Positions 52,366 to 63,500 of a DNA stretch of 64,000 nucleotides are shown in pieces. Position 1 is the first letter of the stretch, and every line of letters begins with the position of its first letter. Under the pieces are notes generated by a model. That model was not told the DNA's origin. It was given only the letters and a program-made list of their open reading frames with translations, and ran no database searches. This DNA is from Thecaphora thlaspeos (taxonomy: Eukaryota > Basidiomycota > Ustilaginomycetes > Urocystidales > Glomosporiaceae), in the NCBI GenBank assembly GCA_900291925.1, contig UWYS01000015.1, positions 248,001 to 312,000 on the forward strand, written 5' to 3'. A program made the translations under genes and the position numbers.

Positions 52366-53997
52366 ATGTCGACCGAGCACCTTCCCTCTCCTCGGCCCGC
52401 CTCGATATCCAGCACGCCTTTACGACGCTCATCGTTGCCCGGCGGCGACCATACACCATACCCCACGACATCGCGCGACGACTCCGACATGTCACACCGC
52501 CCCAGCGGCGCAAACCTCCACCGCCACAGCCAGCACCAGCCCAGCATGCCGCAACTCCAGTTCCACGACAAGAACAACGGCATCGACATCGAAAAGGAGG
52601 CCGCCCATGGCCGCAGAAAGGGCGAAGACTCGGACGACGACGCCGCTGCGCCACCGCCGCCCGCGACCGGGGTGCCGCGACTCGGACAGGAGGGCTTCTG
52701 GTCGCCTCGACTCAAGGCACACCGTACCGCCTACTTCAAGGGGATCCTCATGGTCACCGTCGCTGTGTCGATCATGGTCTGGTCGATGCTTTCACTGTAC
52801 TGGGGCTCATTGTGGAAGCAATACGACTTCTCTCCCAACCTCGTTGGCTGGATCGTCAACCGCGACGGCGACACGGTCGGCAATTTCCTCGAAACGGCCA
52901 TGCTTCAGGCAAACAACGGCGCCAAGCCGCACGTCACCTGGAAGGTCATCGACCCATCCCTCTACCCGACCGTCGGCGATCTTGACTACCAGGTGGCCAA
53001 TGAGCTCTCGACCTACATCGCCATGACCGTCTTCGCCAACTCAACGCAGCGCCTCCTGGCGGCGCAGGCGGCTGGCGACGCGTCGTGGGATCCCAGCTCG
53101 GTCGTCAGCCTCACCTACGCCTCGGCACGCAACGCCCAGGTAGTCTCCTCCATCGTGCTCGCGCCGGCGCAGCACTCGCTCGGCGACGCCATCAATAGGC
53201 TCGCGGTCCAGCTGGCTGCGTCCTTCTTCAGCAACCCGCCGGCCAATGTCGCCGCGCTCGTCGCGCGCGCCCCGCAGACGGTGGTGGCACCGATCGCCGT
53301 CCTGAACCGCGGCGTCCGCCACTACGACCACCCGGTTGCCATTGCCGTCCTGCTGGTAGGACTCATCTACCTGACCATACTCTGCTTCAACATCACCATG
53401 GCCCACTTTGGTGCGCGCCAGCCGCTCCAGCCCTTCCTCCGCCTCCGCTCGCTCATCATGATGCGCATGCTCGTCCCGCTCGTTGCCTACGCCTGGGTCG
53501 CGTTGATGGTGACGATCCTCAACGTCCCTTTTAAGTTGCCCTACGGCCAGACATTTAGCTATGGCGCCGGCTTCATGGTCTGGTGGTGCGCCACCTTTGT
53601 CGGGATGGCGGTGCTCGGCCTGAGCACTGAGACGATGCTTTCGCTCGTCGGCACGCAGTTCATCGGCTTCGGTATGGCTTTCCTCATCATCGTCCAGGTC
53701 TCGGTCGCCAACATCGACATCCCGCTCAGCCCGAGCTTCTACCGCTACGGCTACGCGATGCCGGTTTACAACATCCGTGCCATCTACAACACCGTCATCT
53801 ACGACGTCGGCAAGCACGCCGACCTCGGCAAGTACTTTGGCATCCTCTTTGCCTGGCTCGTCGTCATCTTCCTCACGTTCCCCATCTGGATCTGGCTCGA
53901 GCGGAGGCGCTCCCTCAAGGCAAGGGAGGAGCAAAGGAGGAAGGGCGGAGTTGTTGGACCGCCGCCGGCGAAACCGCCCATGCTCCCGCGGGCCTGA
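52366..53997 (+). CDS. SNG1/DUF3533-type multi-pass membrane protein
   Basis: One exon of 543 codons from ATG 52366. Residues 1-115 are hydrophilic and cytosolic in character. A first membrane helix ILMVTVAVSIMVWSMLSLYW (about 126-145) is followed by a long extracytosolic loop of ~195 residues with GWIVNRDGDTVGNFL and TYIAMTVFANSTQ. Then come five or more helices: VAIAVLLVGLIYLTILCFNI, MLVPLVAYAWVALMVTILNV, FMVWWCATFVGMAVLGLS, FIGFGMAFLIIVQVSVANI and a last one FGILFAWLVVIFLTFPIWIW. The pattern of one helix, large lumenal domain and a C-terminal helix bundle with SFYRYGYAMPVYNIRAIYN is that of the DUF3533 family, whose yeast member SNG1 gives resistance to nitrosoguanidine and affects membrane lipid asymmetry. 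The substrate is unknown. The tail is basic (LERRRSLKAREEQRRKGG). Confidence 0.85.
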   Translation: MSTEHLPSPRPASISSTPLRRSSLPGGDHTPYPTTSRDDSDMSHRPSGANLHRHSQHQPSMPQLQFHDKNNGIDIEKEAAHGRRKGEDSDDDAAAPPPPATGVPRLGQEGFWSPRLKAHRTAYFKGILMVTVAVSIMVWSMLSLYWGSLWKQYDFSPNLVGWIVNRDGDTVGNFLETAMLQANNGAKPHVTWKVIDPSLYPTVGDLDYQVANELSTYIAMTVFANSTQRLLAAQAAGDASWDPSSVVSLTYASARNAQVVSSIVLAPAQHSLGDAINRLAVQLAASFFSNPPANVAALVARAPQTVVAPIAVLNRGVRHYDHPVAIAVLLVGLIYLTILCFNITMAHFGARQPLQPFLRLRSLIMMRMLVPLVAYAWVALMVTILNVPFKLPYGQTFSYGAGFMVWWCATFVGMAVLGLSTETMLSLVGTQFIGFGMAFLIIVQVSVANIDIPLSPSFYRYGYAMPVYNIRAIYNTVIYDVGKHADLGKYFGILFAWLVVIFLTFPIWIWLERRRSLKAREEQRRKGGVVGPPPAKPPMLPRA

Positions 53998-54399
53998 TCG
54001 ACCGGCCAGTTGGTCGGCACGCATAACAACAGCAACAACAGCATTCGAAATTACCTCGCATCGCAATCAGTCTTCCCGTTCCACTTTTATCGTCATTCGC
54101 CGTCGCTTAGTCCCTACGTTTCTCCTACCACCCCCACACACATAGATGGCTTCATCCAGCAGCGCTCAATTCCGCTGCACTCCCTATACCCGGCTCCGGC
54201 CCCCCCTCTCACCCAAAATTGTCGTTGTCCTCATCTGTACCGGAAATCACAAAACGGGATGGAAACAATCACCTCTCAGATGCTTATGTACTGTCTGTGT
54301 GTTTCGTCTGCGCTTCGATCGACGTCTTGGCGTTACAACTTAGCCGCCCTCTCGACCTTTCCACCAGCGGCCTCGTATCTGGAGGGTCTGTCCCTCCAC
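53998..54399. other. Convergent 3' gap between SNG1-like and hydrolase genes
   Basis: A 402-bp spacer between two stop codons facing each other. No gene is visible. It is CT-rich on the plus strand. Confidence 0.6.
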
Positions 54400-55626
54400 C
54401 TATCTTCCTCCTCGTTCCTCTCCCTCTCTATGTCCCTCTCGTCCTCCTTCCTCCTTCCTCCACGTCTTGTACTCGTCGTTACCAGCATCGATCGGCTCGC
54501 CGCTGATGTAGGCCAGGAAGAGACGCCAGATTGTCTCTTCCCTCTTCAACGTCGAATCGGAGGACGCGGATGCTTTGGGCGCGTAACCTTCTCCGTGTTC
54601 AACCGGCGTGGATTCGGAGGCCTTGCTGCGTGTGAAGGCATTCACGTGGCCGCAGACGGGCCAGCGTGGTGTGCGGACGGCTGGATCGACCCAGAGAGAT
54701 CGTTTGAGACCGTCGTCGTGGTTCAGCATCGACATGTAGCGTTGCATCATCAGCCTGCGATCGGCAAGGTGGGGGAGGATAACAGGGAGAGATGTTTTGT
54801 CAGCTTTGTTGGTGCCTATCGATGTAGGTGAAAGGAGAGGCAGAAGCAACACTCACTTGTCGATACGGTCATCGTCCTCGAACCCGACATACAATAGCAC
54901 CACCCCGGTCAATGACCTCGCCAGATCCATGTTCTCCCGTCGATTGAACGCAAAGTGCGGATGGAAGTACCAGTCCACCCACTCCCTCCCGGGTCCGTAG
55001 GGAAGATCGTACCCAAGACCCAGGCTCGACGCGCGAAAGATCTTTTCCTCTATCAGCGGCTTCAAGACGAGCTCCGTAAAGCCGAACTCGGCCTCTTCGG
55101 GAGTCTTTTGGTTCATGTAGTAGGCATTTCCACCACAGACGTTGAGCATCCTCTTGACCTTTGCGCGCGGACCGTGTGTGTGCGAGCGCGGCAGGACGAC
55201 CATCAGGTGTCCACCTAGGCTGTGGCCTACCACCGTCAAGTCGATGGTCGGGTAGGTCGTGTACGCCAATTCGACGATCGAGGCTAGGTCTTTGCGACAC
55301 CATGTGTTCGTCAGATCCTTCGAAGGCGGACACTCGTATAACGCCGTTTCGAGGTAGTCTTGATCCTCAACTAGACGTCTAGCGTCGAGGTGAGGCGGGA
55401 AGGAGGATCCGCTGCAGCGATAGTCGAACGTGTACGTCGCGAAACCCTGGGTAGAGAGAAAGGAGGCGTACGCATGATAGAAGCGTGCCTGCACGCCCGT
55501 TTCGTTTGCAAAGACCACCGTACCCCGCATCGAGGAGGCTTCACTGGGCTGGAACAGGGTGAGAGCGAGCGGGAAGCCGTCGAGTGCTGCGTGCCGCGTC
55601 GAGATGCGCTCTACGGAGAGTGACAT
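54400..55626 (-). CDS. Alpha/beta hydrolase (COG4757-like)
   Basis: Exons 55626-54857 and 54754-54400 join across a 102-bp intron (GTGAGT...CGCAG, with CTGAC branch site) to 374 residues. The fold is evident: HAALDGFPLALTLFQP and RGTVVFANETGVQARFYHAY for the first strands, FATYTFDYRCSG, and the nucleophile elbow TVVGHSLGGHLMVV with Ser136. An acid may come from YVGFEDDDRID (the splice junction lies just after it) and the His from CGHVNAF in exon 2. This resembles predicted bacterial hydrolases of the COG4757 type and serine-aminopeptidase-like lipases. The substrate is unknown and no signal peptide is visible, so it is probably cytosolic. The first ATG in frame is 55626; further upstream the frame is open but has only GTG codons. 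The C-terminal 15 residues are Glu/Arg/Gly-rich. Confidence 0.8.
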
Positions 55627-56848
55627 TGCGATGGCGTCGTCGTCGTCGTTGTTGTTGTCGTCGTGCGCTGTCAAATGGGATTGGGTAAGGGAAGGATGGC
55701 GGTTGAGTTGACTCGGCACGGAGACAAGAAGGAGAGAAGACTAGCTGTCTATTAACTATCACCTGGAGGACCGCTGGAAGGGATCGACGGTGGTGTTGCA
55801 CAGGGAAGCAAACGAGCTTTACTCTCCGCAAATGCGGGGCGCATCTGCCTCCACCCGCACCGGTTCCCGCCCACTACCGGACCGGACAGCTGCCTGAAAG
55901 CATTGACTCGGCTCCGCATTTCGACGTGATGCTCGTCGCGTACATTTCAAGTCGCGTGCCGGGGACGCCATCGTTTTACGCGACCGACGCGTTTGCCTCG
56001 TCCCACGGCCGGCGCCATGACCCGATACGGCCAGCGGTCCAGGGGCGTAGCATGACATCAAACCGTCCCCGCTCGCGACAACGTCGAGGAAGGACGGCAC
56101 TAACATCGATCGGTGACTCGCGCTGCTTAGCTCCGCGATGCATCTCGGACAGCGGCGTGGTGGACGGACGCATGATCGCCGAAGCAGAGGTTAGCTCCGG
56201 GCCGGGCTCAAGGCGTGCCTCACCTGCAGCAGCGATAGAGAGGTCCATGCAAGGAGGATGATCTCATGATAAGATCGAACGCCGGCCCGCCCATCTGATT
56301 GTCACGAAAACGCGCGCGCGGTCTCACCGCCGAGGCGCTCGCGACGGGCAACTAAATGAAGTCGCGACGCGCGTGCAAATAAATCCTCTGGCAGTGGCCG
56401 GCTCCGCGCGTCGTGACGCTCGACGGCGGACGGCGGGTAGGGTAAGCTAAAGGGAAGGGAACGCGACGTGTTTTAAAGAGCGGCCGCTGCGACTCGCTGC
56501 GTTCGATCAGGCGCGCTCGGCACCGGGGCACAGGAAGGAAAAAGAGGCGCTCGGCACCTCTCCCTCCCACCACCATTGCGCGCTCGCCCGACCGACCAAC
56601 TAGAGTACAAAATCCCCCCCTCGTCTCCCCTCCTTGCTTTCCCCCTTCTTCCCTCCATCACACCTCGCACTTCCATCCTCCATCGCCCTTCTCTTCCGTC
56701 ATCTGCACACTCGCACACTCGCACACTCACAGACACATCGTCCCTCCGCCGTCTACCCTCTTGTTCCTCTTCGCCACCGCCATCGTCGCTGCTGGTGATC
56801 AACTCCCCTTGCACATCCACACGCATACATCCACACAAGACTCTCGCA
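55627..56848. promoter_or_regulatory. Divergent region between hydrolase and RNR small-subunit genes, with ACGCG motifs
   Basis: No gene is supported. The half next to the RNR gene has ACGCGT at 55987-55992 and several ACGCG cores between 56310 and 56470 (AACGCGCGCGCGG, GACGCGCGTG, GAACGCGACGTG). ACGCGT is the MluI cell-cycle box bound by MBF/E2F-like factors that drive G1/S genes, and RNR genes are classic targets, so S-phase control is plausible. A CGCACACT repeat lies at 56704-56729 in the CT-rich leader. Confidence 0.45.
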
Positions 56849-58220
56849 ATGTCTGCAGTATCTGCGCATAACCTCGAGACCCCCTCGAAGGTCGCCGCCG
56901 GCCTCGCCGGGATGGACTTCAACGCCTCGCCCACCAAGAAGAACGGTGCCGCCAAGCTGAGCGCCGCCGACAACGAGGACGACTTCTCTGAGCCTGCCTT
57001 CCTCTCGAAGGGCAAGAAGGCCGACGCCGCCGAGGCGCCAGCGGCAGCCGACGATGACTCTCTCCGTGCCAGGTTCGTCGGCGAGGTCGACCTTCCCGAG
57101 GAGGAGGAGCCGCTCCTCGTCGAGAGCTCGCGCCGCTTTGTCCTCTTCCCCATCCGATACCACGAGGTGAGTTGGCCGGCCTCTCTACGCGACGCGTTAG
57201 TGGGACACATCTTGCTGATCCGCCTCCCACCCATTGTACCACCTCATTTCCTCCGCTTCCGCTTTTCCTCTTCCACAGATCTGGCAGATGTACAAGAAGG
57301 CCGAGGCATCCTTCTGGACGGCCGAGGAGATCGATCTCTCCAAGGATCTGCACGACTGGGACAACAAGCTCAACGACAACGAGCGCCACTTTGTCAGCCA
57401 CGTCCTCGCCTTCTTTGCCGCGTCGGACGGCATCGTCAACGAGAACCTCGTCGAGCGCTTTAGCAGCGAGGTCCAGGCGGCCGAGGCGCGCTGCTTCTAC
57501 GGATTCCAGATCATGATGGAAAACATCCACTCCGAAACCTACTCACTCCTCATCGACACCTACATCCGCGACCCGGACCAGCGCGAATTCCTTTTTGACG
57601 CCATCGAGACGATCCCCGTCGTCAAGCAGAAGGCCGACTGGGCGCTGCGCTGGATCGACGACAAGAAGGCGACGTTTGCCGAGCGCCTCATCGCCTTTGC
57701 CGCCGTCGAGGGCATCTTCTTCTCCGGCTCGTTCGCCTCTATCTTCTGGCTCAAGAAGCGCGGCCTGATGCCGGGACTGACGTTCTCCAACGAGCTCATC
57801 AGCCGCGATGAGGGCCTTCACACCGACTTTGCCTGCCTCCTCTTCAGCCACCTCAAGAAGCGCGCCCACCCGGACACGGTGCTGCGCATCATCACCGAGG
57901 CCGTCGGGATCGAGCAGAGCTTCCTCACCGATGCACTCCCCGTCTCGCTGATCGGCATGAACGCCAAGCTCATGTGCCAGTACATCGAGTACGTCGCCGA
58001 CCGCCTGCTGGTGGCGCTCGGCAACGAGAAGCACTACAACTCGACGAACCCCTTTGACTTTATGGAGAACATCTCGCTCCAGGGCAAGAGCAACTTCTTT
58101 GAGCGCAAGGTCTCCGAGTACGCAAAGGCCGGCGTCGCGCGCAAGGACGCCGACGACGGCGAGGATGGCGACGGCACCCAGAAGGACGTCCACGCCTTCT
58201 CGCTCGAGGAGGACTTCTAG
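56849..58220 (+). CDS. RNR2: Ribonucleoside-diphosphate reductase small subunit (R2)
   Basis: Exons 56849-57166 and 57279-58220 (intron GTGAGT...CACAG) give 419 residues. The protein supplies the tyrosyl radical for reduction of ribonucleotides to deoxyribonucleotides in the cytosol. All essential residues are in place when the R2 spacing is applied: di-iron ligands Asp156 ([13 protein letters not shown]), Glu187 and His190 ([10 protein letters not shown]), Glu250 ([12 protein letters not shown]), Glu284 and His287 ([11 protein letters not shown]), and the radical Tyr194. The C-terminus ends SLEEDF, the peptide that docks to the large subunit. It is therefore the active subunit, not an RNR4-like inactive paralogue. 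Residues 1-75 are a disordered, Ala/Lys/Asp-rich extension of the size usual in fungi. The stop codon is TAG directly after the expected Phe. Confidence 0.97.
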
Positions 58221-60565
58221 GCGGTGCTGCCTCTCCGTCATCTCCTGTGCCCCGTCCTTGTATCTCGTTGTACCACCATCAAGCCTCAAATTCCCTCAGC
58301 ATCGAACCGTAGTCTCCGTCTCCGTCTCCGCCCCACCTCTCCATGTACCTTGTCCCCCTTACCTGGCCCGCCTCCAGCCCATGTACTATATAACTATCTT
58401 GCTCGTGTCTCGCCGACACCTTCTGTTCTCGGCGCCACCACCTCTTTCACGCCAACTATATCCCGCACCTCTCCTATCGTCCGTCCAATTATCTAAGCGC
58501 CCTGCACCGCTGGATCACGACCGGAGGCATCTCTGTCGCTTCTGTTTTCGACCCGCCGTCCAAAGGAACACAGAACACCGTTCACTCATAATCTAGCTTT
58601 GCTCTCGATGGATGCCTCGTGCATGTATGCTGCTTCGAAGTCTGGCAAGCTGTCGGCGGGATGCTGAGGCTACACGGATGAAAGGTGACGCCACACCTCT
58701 CAAAGCCATTATCGGCCTGAGCTTTGTCAAAGGCGACGACTGGCTGGCGACTGGCTGGCTGATTGGCTCTATGGTAGAGGGATGCTACTCGGGCTGAACC
58801 CGTTCCCTCCGAGATCACGCCAGCTGCATCCATCCGACGCCGCGCATACAATGACCAACTTGGCTCGCCGTGGTCCCGCCGCAGCTCGCTCCGTCCGCTA
58901 GCGCAGCCTGCTGACCCGACCCGCCCTGCTCTCCAGCTGATGGCGGTAGAGTTTAGGGGGCGGCGGTGGGTAGGGGCCCAGGAGGTGGCACCGCGCATGA
59001 ATGGCCTCCTCGCTCTGCAACAAGAGAAAAGAGAGGGGGTTGCGCGTCCTAGCCTGCTGTACCGTGAGGCCGGGGGTCCGCGCCAAAAGGATAAGCAAAA
59101 GGGGTTGGGTTGCAGCGGCGAGGCTGTCTAGCTGGTGCTTAGCAGGGCGGACGAGCGAGCGGGCAGGTGATGGCGTGCCACCCTGCGTGCCAGCGCTTGC
59201 CTGAGCTGAGCCACGAGCTCGGCTTGGGGCGAGCAGCCTCCGACGGCGTCAGCCTGACTAAGCTGGTCGGCTGTTTCGGCTGCGCGTGTGTTGAGCTTTG
59301 TGGCCTGCACCGCACCGCACCGCACCGGCCGGCCTGTGCTGGATGGCTGCTCCACACGCGCTAATTCTACCTGCCTGCCATTTTTCCCTCAGCCTGGCTC
59401 AACCCGGCCAGCCCGCTCGCTACCTGGCCCGACTCGACTAGCAACAACCCCCGCGTACCACCACCACCACCGCCACCCAACATCGTCTCCCACTTTTCCT
59501 AAACGCCATAAGCTCCTGCGCCCTTCTTATACCGCACTCATTCATCCGACAGCCGTGCGTGCAAGTCTATAGCATACATCCTTATCCATCCCTAGGCCGG
59601 CTCCAGGTCCGCGACCCTTCCTCTGGCGCTCAACGGTCCGATAAGCAAGCGCGGATCTCTTCTCTTCTTAAGCACCGCGCTCGCTGTGTGTCATCCACCT
59701 GGCCTGACTCGACATCCACGCTCGTCGCCCTCCGACCGACCCCGTGCGACGGTGCCCGCACGTGTCGCAGCTGCTACTGCTCCGGCTCCAATTCGTCCGC
59801 CTGGCAACCCGGACGTCGCATCTTCGGCCCTTCAACACAAAACGCGATTGTACGCTACCCGACACCCCCAACTTCCCCAGCACAAGGACCACACACCACT
59901 GCCAACTCGGTACTGCAGCCCTTCGTATCATCTGTGCCGTTACGACGCCACGCCAGTCAAGACTGTCTCCGCAGCTTAGCGGCTGCACTGTCGCTCCAAT
60001 CAGCCTTCCCCGTCATCTGCGTCACAACTGGCTGGCCAGTCGCTTTCGACGCCACTGTCCCCCGACGGTCCTCTCTCTCTCGATCGCACTCGTTCCGTCT
60101 CGGACCTCTTCAACTCACTAGGACCTCCTTGCTTCTTAGCTATAGAATCGCCGGATCCGCTTGAACCCGAGGCTGCCCCGTCAGAGAGCCGCCAAAATCG
60201 CCCGTCCATTCCCCCGCAGTACCATATCGCTCCGCTCCCGCCGCCGCTGCTGGTCTGCACGGCTTTCCTCAAGGCGTCACGGCGCCACATCGACGGATTC
60301 CTGGCTGTTGCAACGATTCGCCAGTCGACCAGTGCAGATCGAGCCTCATCACTTCCCTGCCGCTTCACAACCCGGCGTTTGCCCGTAACTGCAAGGGTCG
60401 CTTAACCGACGCAGACGACCGGTGCTCATACGCTTCCCCCTCGTTCACCAACTGGACCAGCTAGTGTGCCGGACAGCGACAGTCGCCGCCTTCCAGCTCA
60501 CCTTTACCTTGTCTCTCCATCTCGAACGACCATCGCTCACATCCTCGGCCTCGACGCAGCTGCAG
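58221..60565. other. Intergenic between RNR and ATG1 genes
   Basis: A 2.3-kb gap without a supported gene. It includes the RNR 3' region, a GCACC pentamer repeat at about 59307-59327 and a long CT-rich stretch from about 59360 to 60565 that is probably the promoter and leader of the ATG1 gene. Open frames at 59559-60164 and neighbouring ones are Ser/Pro/Arg-rich composition artefacts. Confidence 0.6.
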
Positions 60566-63500
60566 ATGTCCAGGAACGCCGTACGCGATGATACCAGGAT
60601 CGGAGACTTCACCCTCAGCAGCGAGATCGGAAAGGGCTCGTTCGCTGTCGTGCACAAGGGCTATCGGCAGGTGAGTTGTGGGGTCACGCGCAGTGGCGCT
60701 CTCACCTGCTCTGCGGTATTCGGCTTGTCCCGATGTCCTTGACGACGCAAGCTCTCGAGACTATCCTGGCTTACTCCCCTTGGCTCCACGTGCCCTCATC
60801 CCTTCTGCCCGCACAGCAAACCAATGAGCCTGTAGCCATCAAGATCGTCACCCGCAAGAAGCTGACGGTCAAGCTGCTCGACAATCTCGAGGGCGAGATC
60901 GCCATCCTCAAGGCCATCACCCACCCCAACATTGTCGAGCTGAAGGAATGCCTGGTGCGTGTCTGCTAGGCATGATGGTCTTCAGTGCGCTCCCCCGAAG
61001 ACTGACAGTCGCCCATTCTTCGCCCCCCACTTGATCTCTTTTCACGTTTGCAGAAAACGGACGCCCACATCTACCTGGTGATGGCGTTCTGCTCAGCGGG
61101 CGATCTGTCGCAGTACATTAAGAAGCGGTACGACATACACGCCCTCAATGAGCAGGGCGGAGGCAACGACAGCAGCAGCGGCAGCAAGACCGCCGTGACT
61201 ACGCGGGAACCTTCCCGGTATCCGCACCCCGACGACGGCGGGCTCAACGAGACGATCGTTCGCTCCATCCTGACCCAGCTCGCCGGTGCGCTGCAATTTA
61301 TGCGGGGCAGGGACATTGTTCACCGGGACATCAAGCCCCAGGTGAGTATATGACTTGTCGATGTTGCTGGCGGCGGTCCGGGTTCATCTGTGCCAGCCGT
61401 ATCTGACTGTCACTCACACTCGTCGCCTTCGCCGCCTTCGTCTCCCTTGCTGCCCTGTTCGACGCCACTGAACAAATTAGAACCTGCTGCTCCAGCCGCC
61501 AGAGCAGGCTTTTGTCGACCTTGGCAACCCCAGGGAGATCCCGCAGGTCAAGGTGGCCGACTTTGGCTTTGCGCGGCACCTCGGCAGCAACGTGCTGGCC
61601 GAGACGCTCTGCGGCTCGCCGCTCTACATGGCACCCGAGATCCTGCGCTACGAAAAGTACGACGCCAAGGCAGACCTGTGGTCGGTCGGCGCGGTGCTGT
61701 TCGAGATGAGCGTAGGCAAGCCTCCGTACAAGGCCAACAACCACGTCGAGCTGCTGCGGCGGATCGAGAAGGGCGAGGACAAGTTCAAGTTTCCTGACGA
61801 AAGGTCCGCTGGCTCGCTAGCCAGGGAAGCGGCACGGCGGCAAGAGGCGGGCGAGGCGCCGCTGCCGCCGCCGCACTCGGTCTCTGCCGACATCAAGATC
61901 CTGATCCGACAGTTGCTGCGGCAAAGGCCGGTCGAGCGGATGAGCTTCGACGACTTCTTCCGCAGCCCGGTCATTGAGGACTACAAGATCGAGGTTCAAG
62001 CCAACGTGCCGCGGAAAAATGGACCCAATGCAGCTGGTCTGACCGAGGTTGAGGCACACACTGCTTTCGTCAAAGGCGCAGCGGCTGCGACGGATTCTGC
62101 TGGCCTTCAGCGGAAAGGCTCTCGCTCTCAGGAATCACACGGCAGCAGCAGTGCCAGGCCCCGCGACCTTCTTTCGCAGGGTAGTTGGCAGAACGAGCCC
62201 GCTGCGCCCGGCGGCGGCGGTGGATCTCCCAGGCCTGCACCGGCCTCGGTGCCGAGGTCGTTTTCGAGCCGCTACATTGTCGGAGACGACCCCCCACAGC
62301 CGGCCGCATCGTCCTCGTCGACGCGACCATCGGAGCGTCGGCCATCAGACACCCGTCAGGAACCATCGCGGACAGACTCAACGTCGTCGCCGTCGAGGGA
62401 AGCTGTCGCCCTTCCTGCTGCTGCTGGTGCCGCTGCTGCCACTCGCCGATACAGCAGCACAGCCGTGACGGGTCTCGGTCAAGGCAGCAGCGAAAGCGAC
62501 CCGCCGCAGCAACGCCCGCAGCAGGCGTACTCGGAGTCGCTAGAGAGCGAAGCAGCGGCCAGCCTCGACCAAGGCAGTGGCGAAGACAGCTTCCTCGGCA
62601 AGGAGTACGTGATGGTCGAGAAGCGCAATGTCGAGGTCAACGCGCTGGCCGACGAGCTGGCCGCCTCGCCGCTGCCGCCGCAGTCGGGCATGGCTCGCCG
62701 CCCATCGAGACTAAGCCGCCTCAGCTCCGGCGTTACGGCCGCGGCAGTAGCAGCGGCGACCAACATCGGCGGCGGCGGCGGCGGTGGTCCGGCCGGTGGG
62801 GACAGCAGCGTCACCACTCGATTCAGCTCGACTCCCCCCGGCGGTGTCTGGCCTTCGTCGGCGCCGTTTGCGCTGCCCCCCGGCGCAAGGCCCTCGTCCT
62901 TCCCTCGACGCACTAGCCTCTCGTCCAGCGGCTCGCCCTCACCCCGCCTGACGACCCAGCCTATGCCGACGATCGAGAGCAACGGCGGCAGCACCAGCAT
63001 CGCCACCGGCAGCGGCGGGACCGCCTCGAGCAACACTGTGGCACGGCGCGACAGCTCGGGCATCTCGATCGCAGAGGAGCCGACTGTTGGCTCTCGGCCG
63101 ATCTATTCGGCCTCGCCGTCGTCGGGCAGCCCGTCGAGTGCCCTGGCGCGCGCCATCAGCATGGCCAGTCTGCGTCTGTTCGGCGTGCCGTCCGGCATGT
63201 CGCTCCGTGGCGCCGCCGCGCTAGTGCGTAGCCGGAGTAATCGAAGGACTTCCTATCTGCGCTCCGGCGAGCCCGCCGGCGACGGCGCAGAGGCTGGGCT
63301 CCTCGTGACGCTCGAGGATCTCGGCCAGAAGTCGTTTGTGCTGTCCGAGTTTGCCGACTCGAAGCTGGCCGCCTTCTTTCCCACCGGCCCGCATCAGTCG
63401 ACGCAGAACCTCGACTCGTCGTCGATGATGCAGCACGGCGTCGGCGGATCGTCGCCCGGCCGGGCCTACAGCTACGGCGGCGGCGGCGGCGATACGGGTG

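Noticed and set aside
55627..55719. Longer hydrolase N-terminus from 55719
   Set aside because: The first codon is GTG and the segment is Asp/Asn-rich; the ATG at 55626 begins the conserved region.
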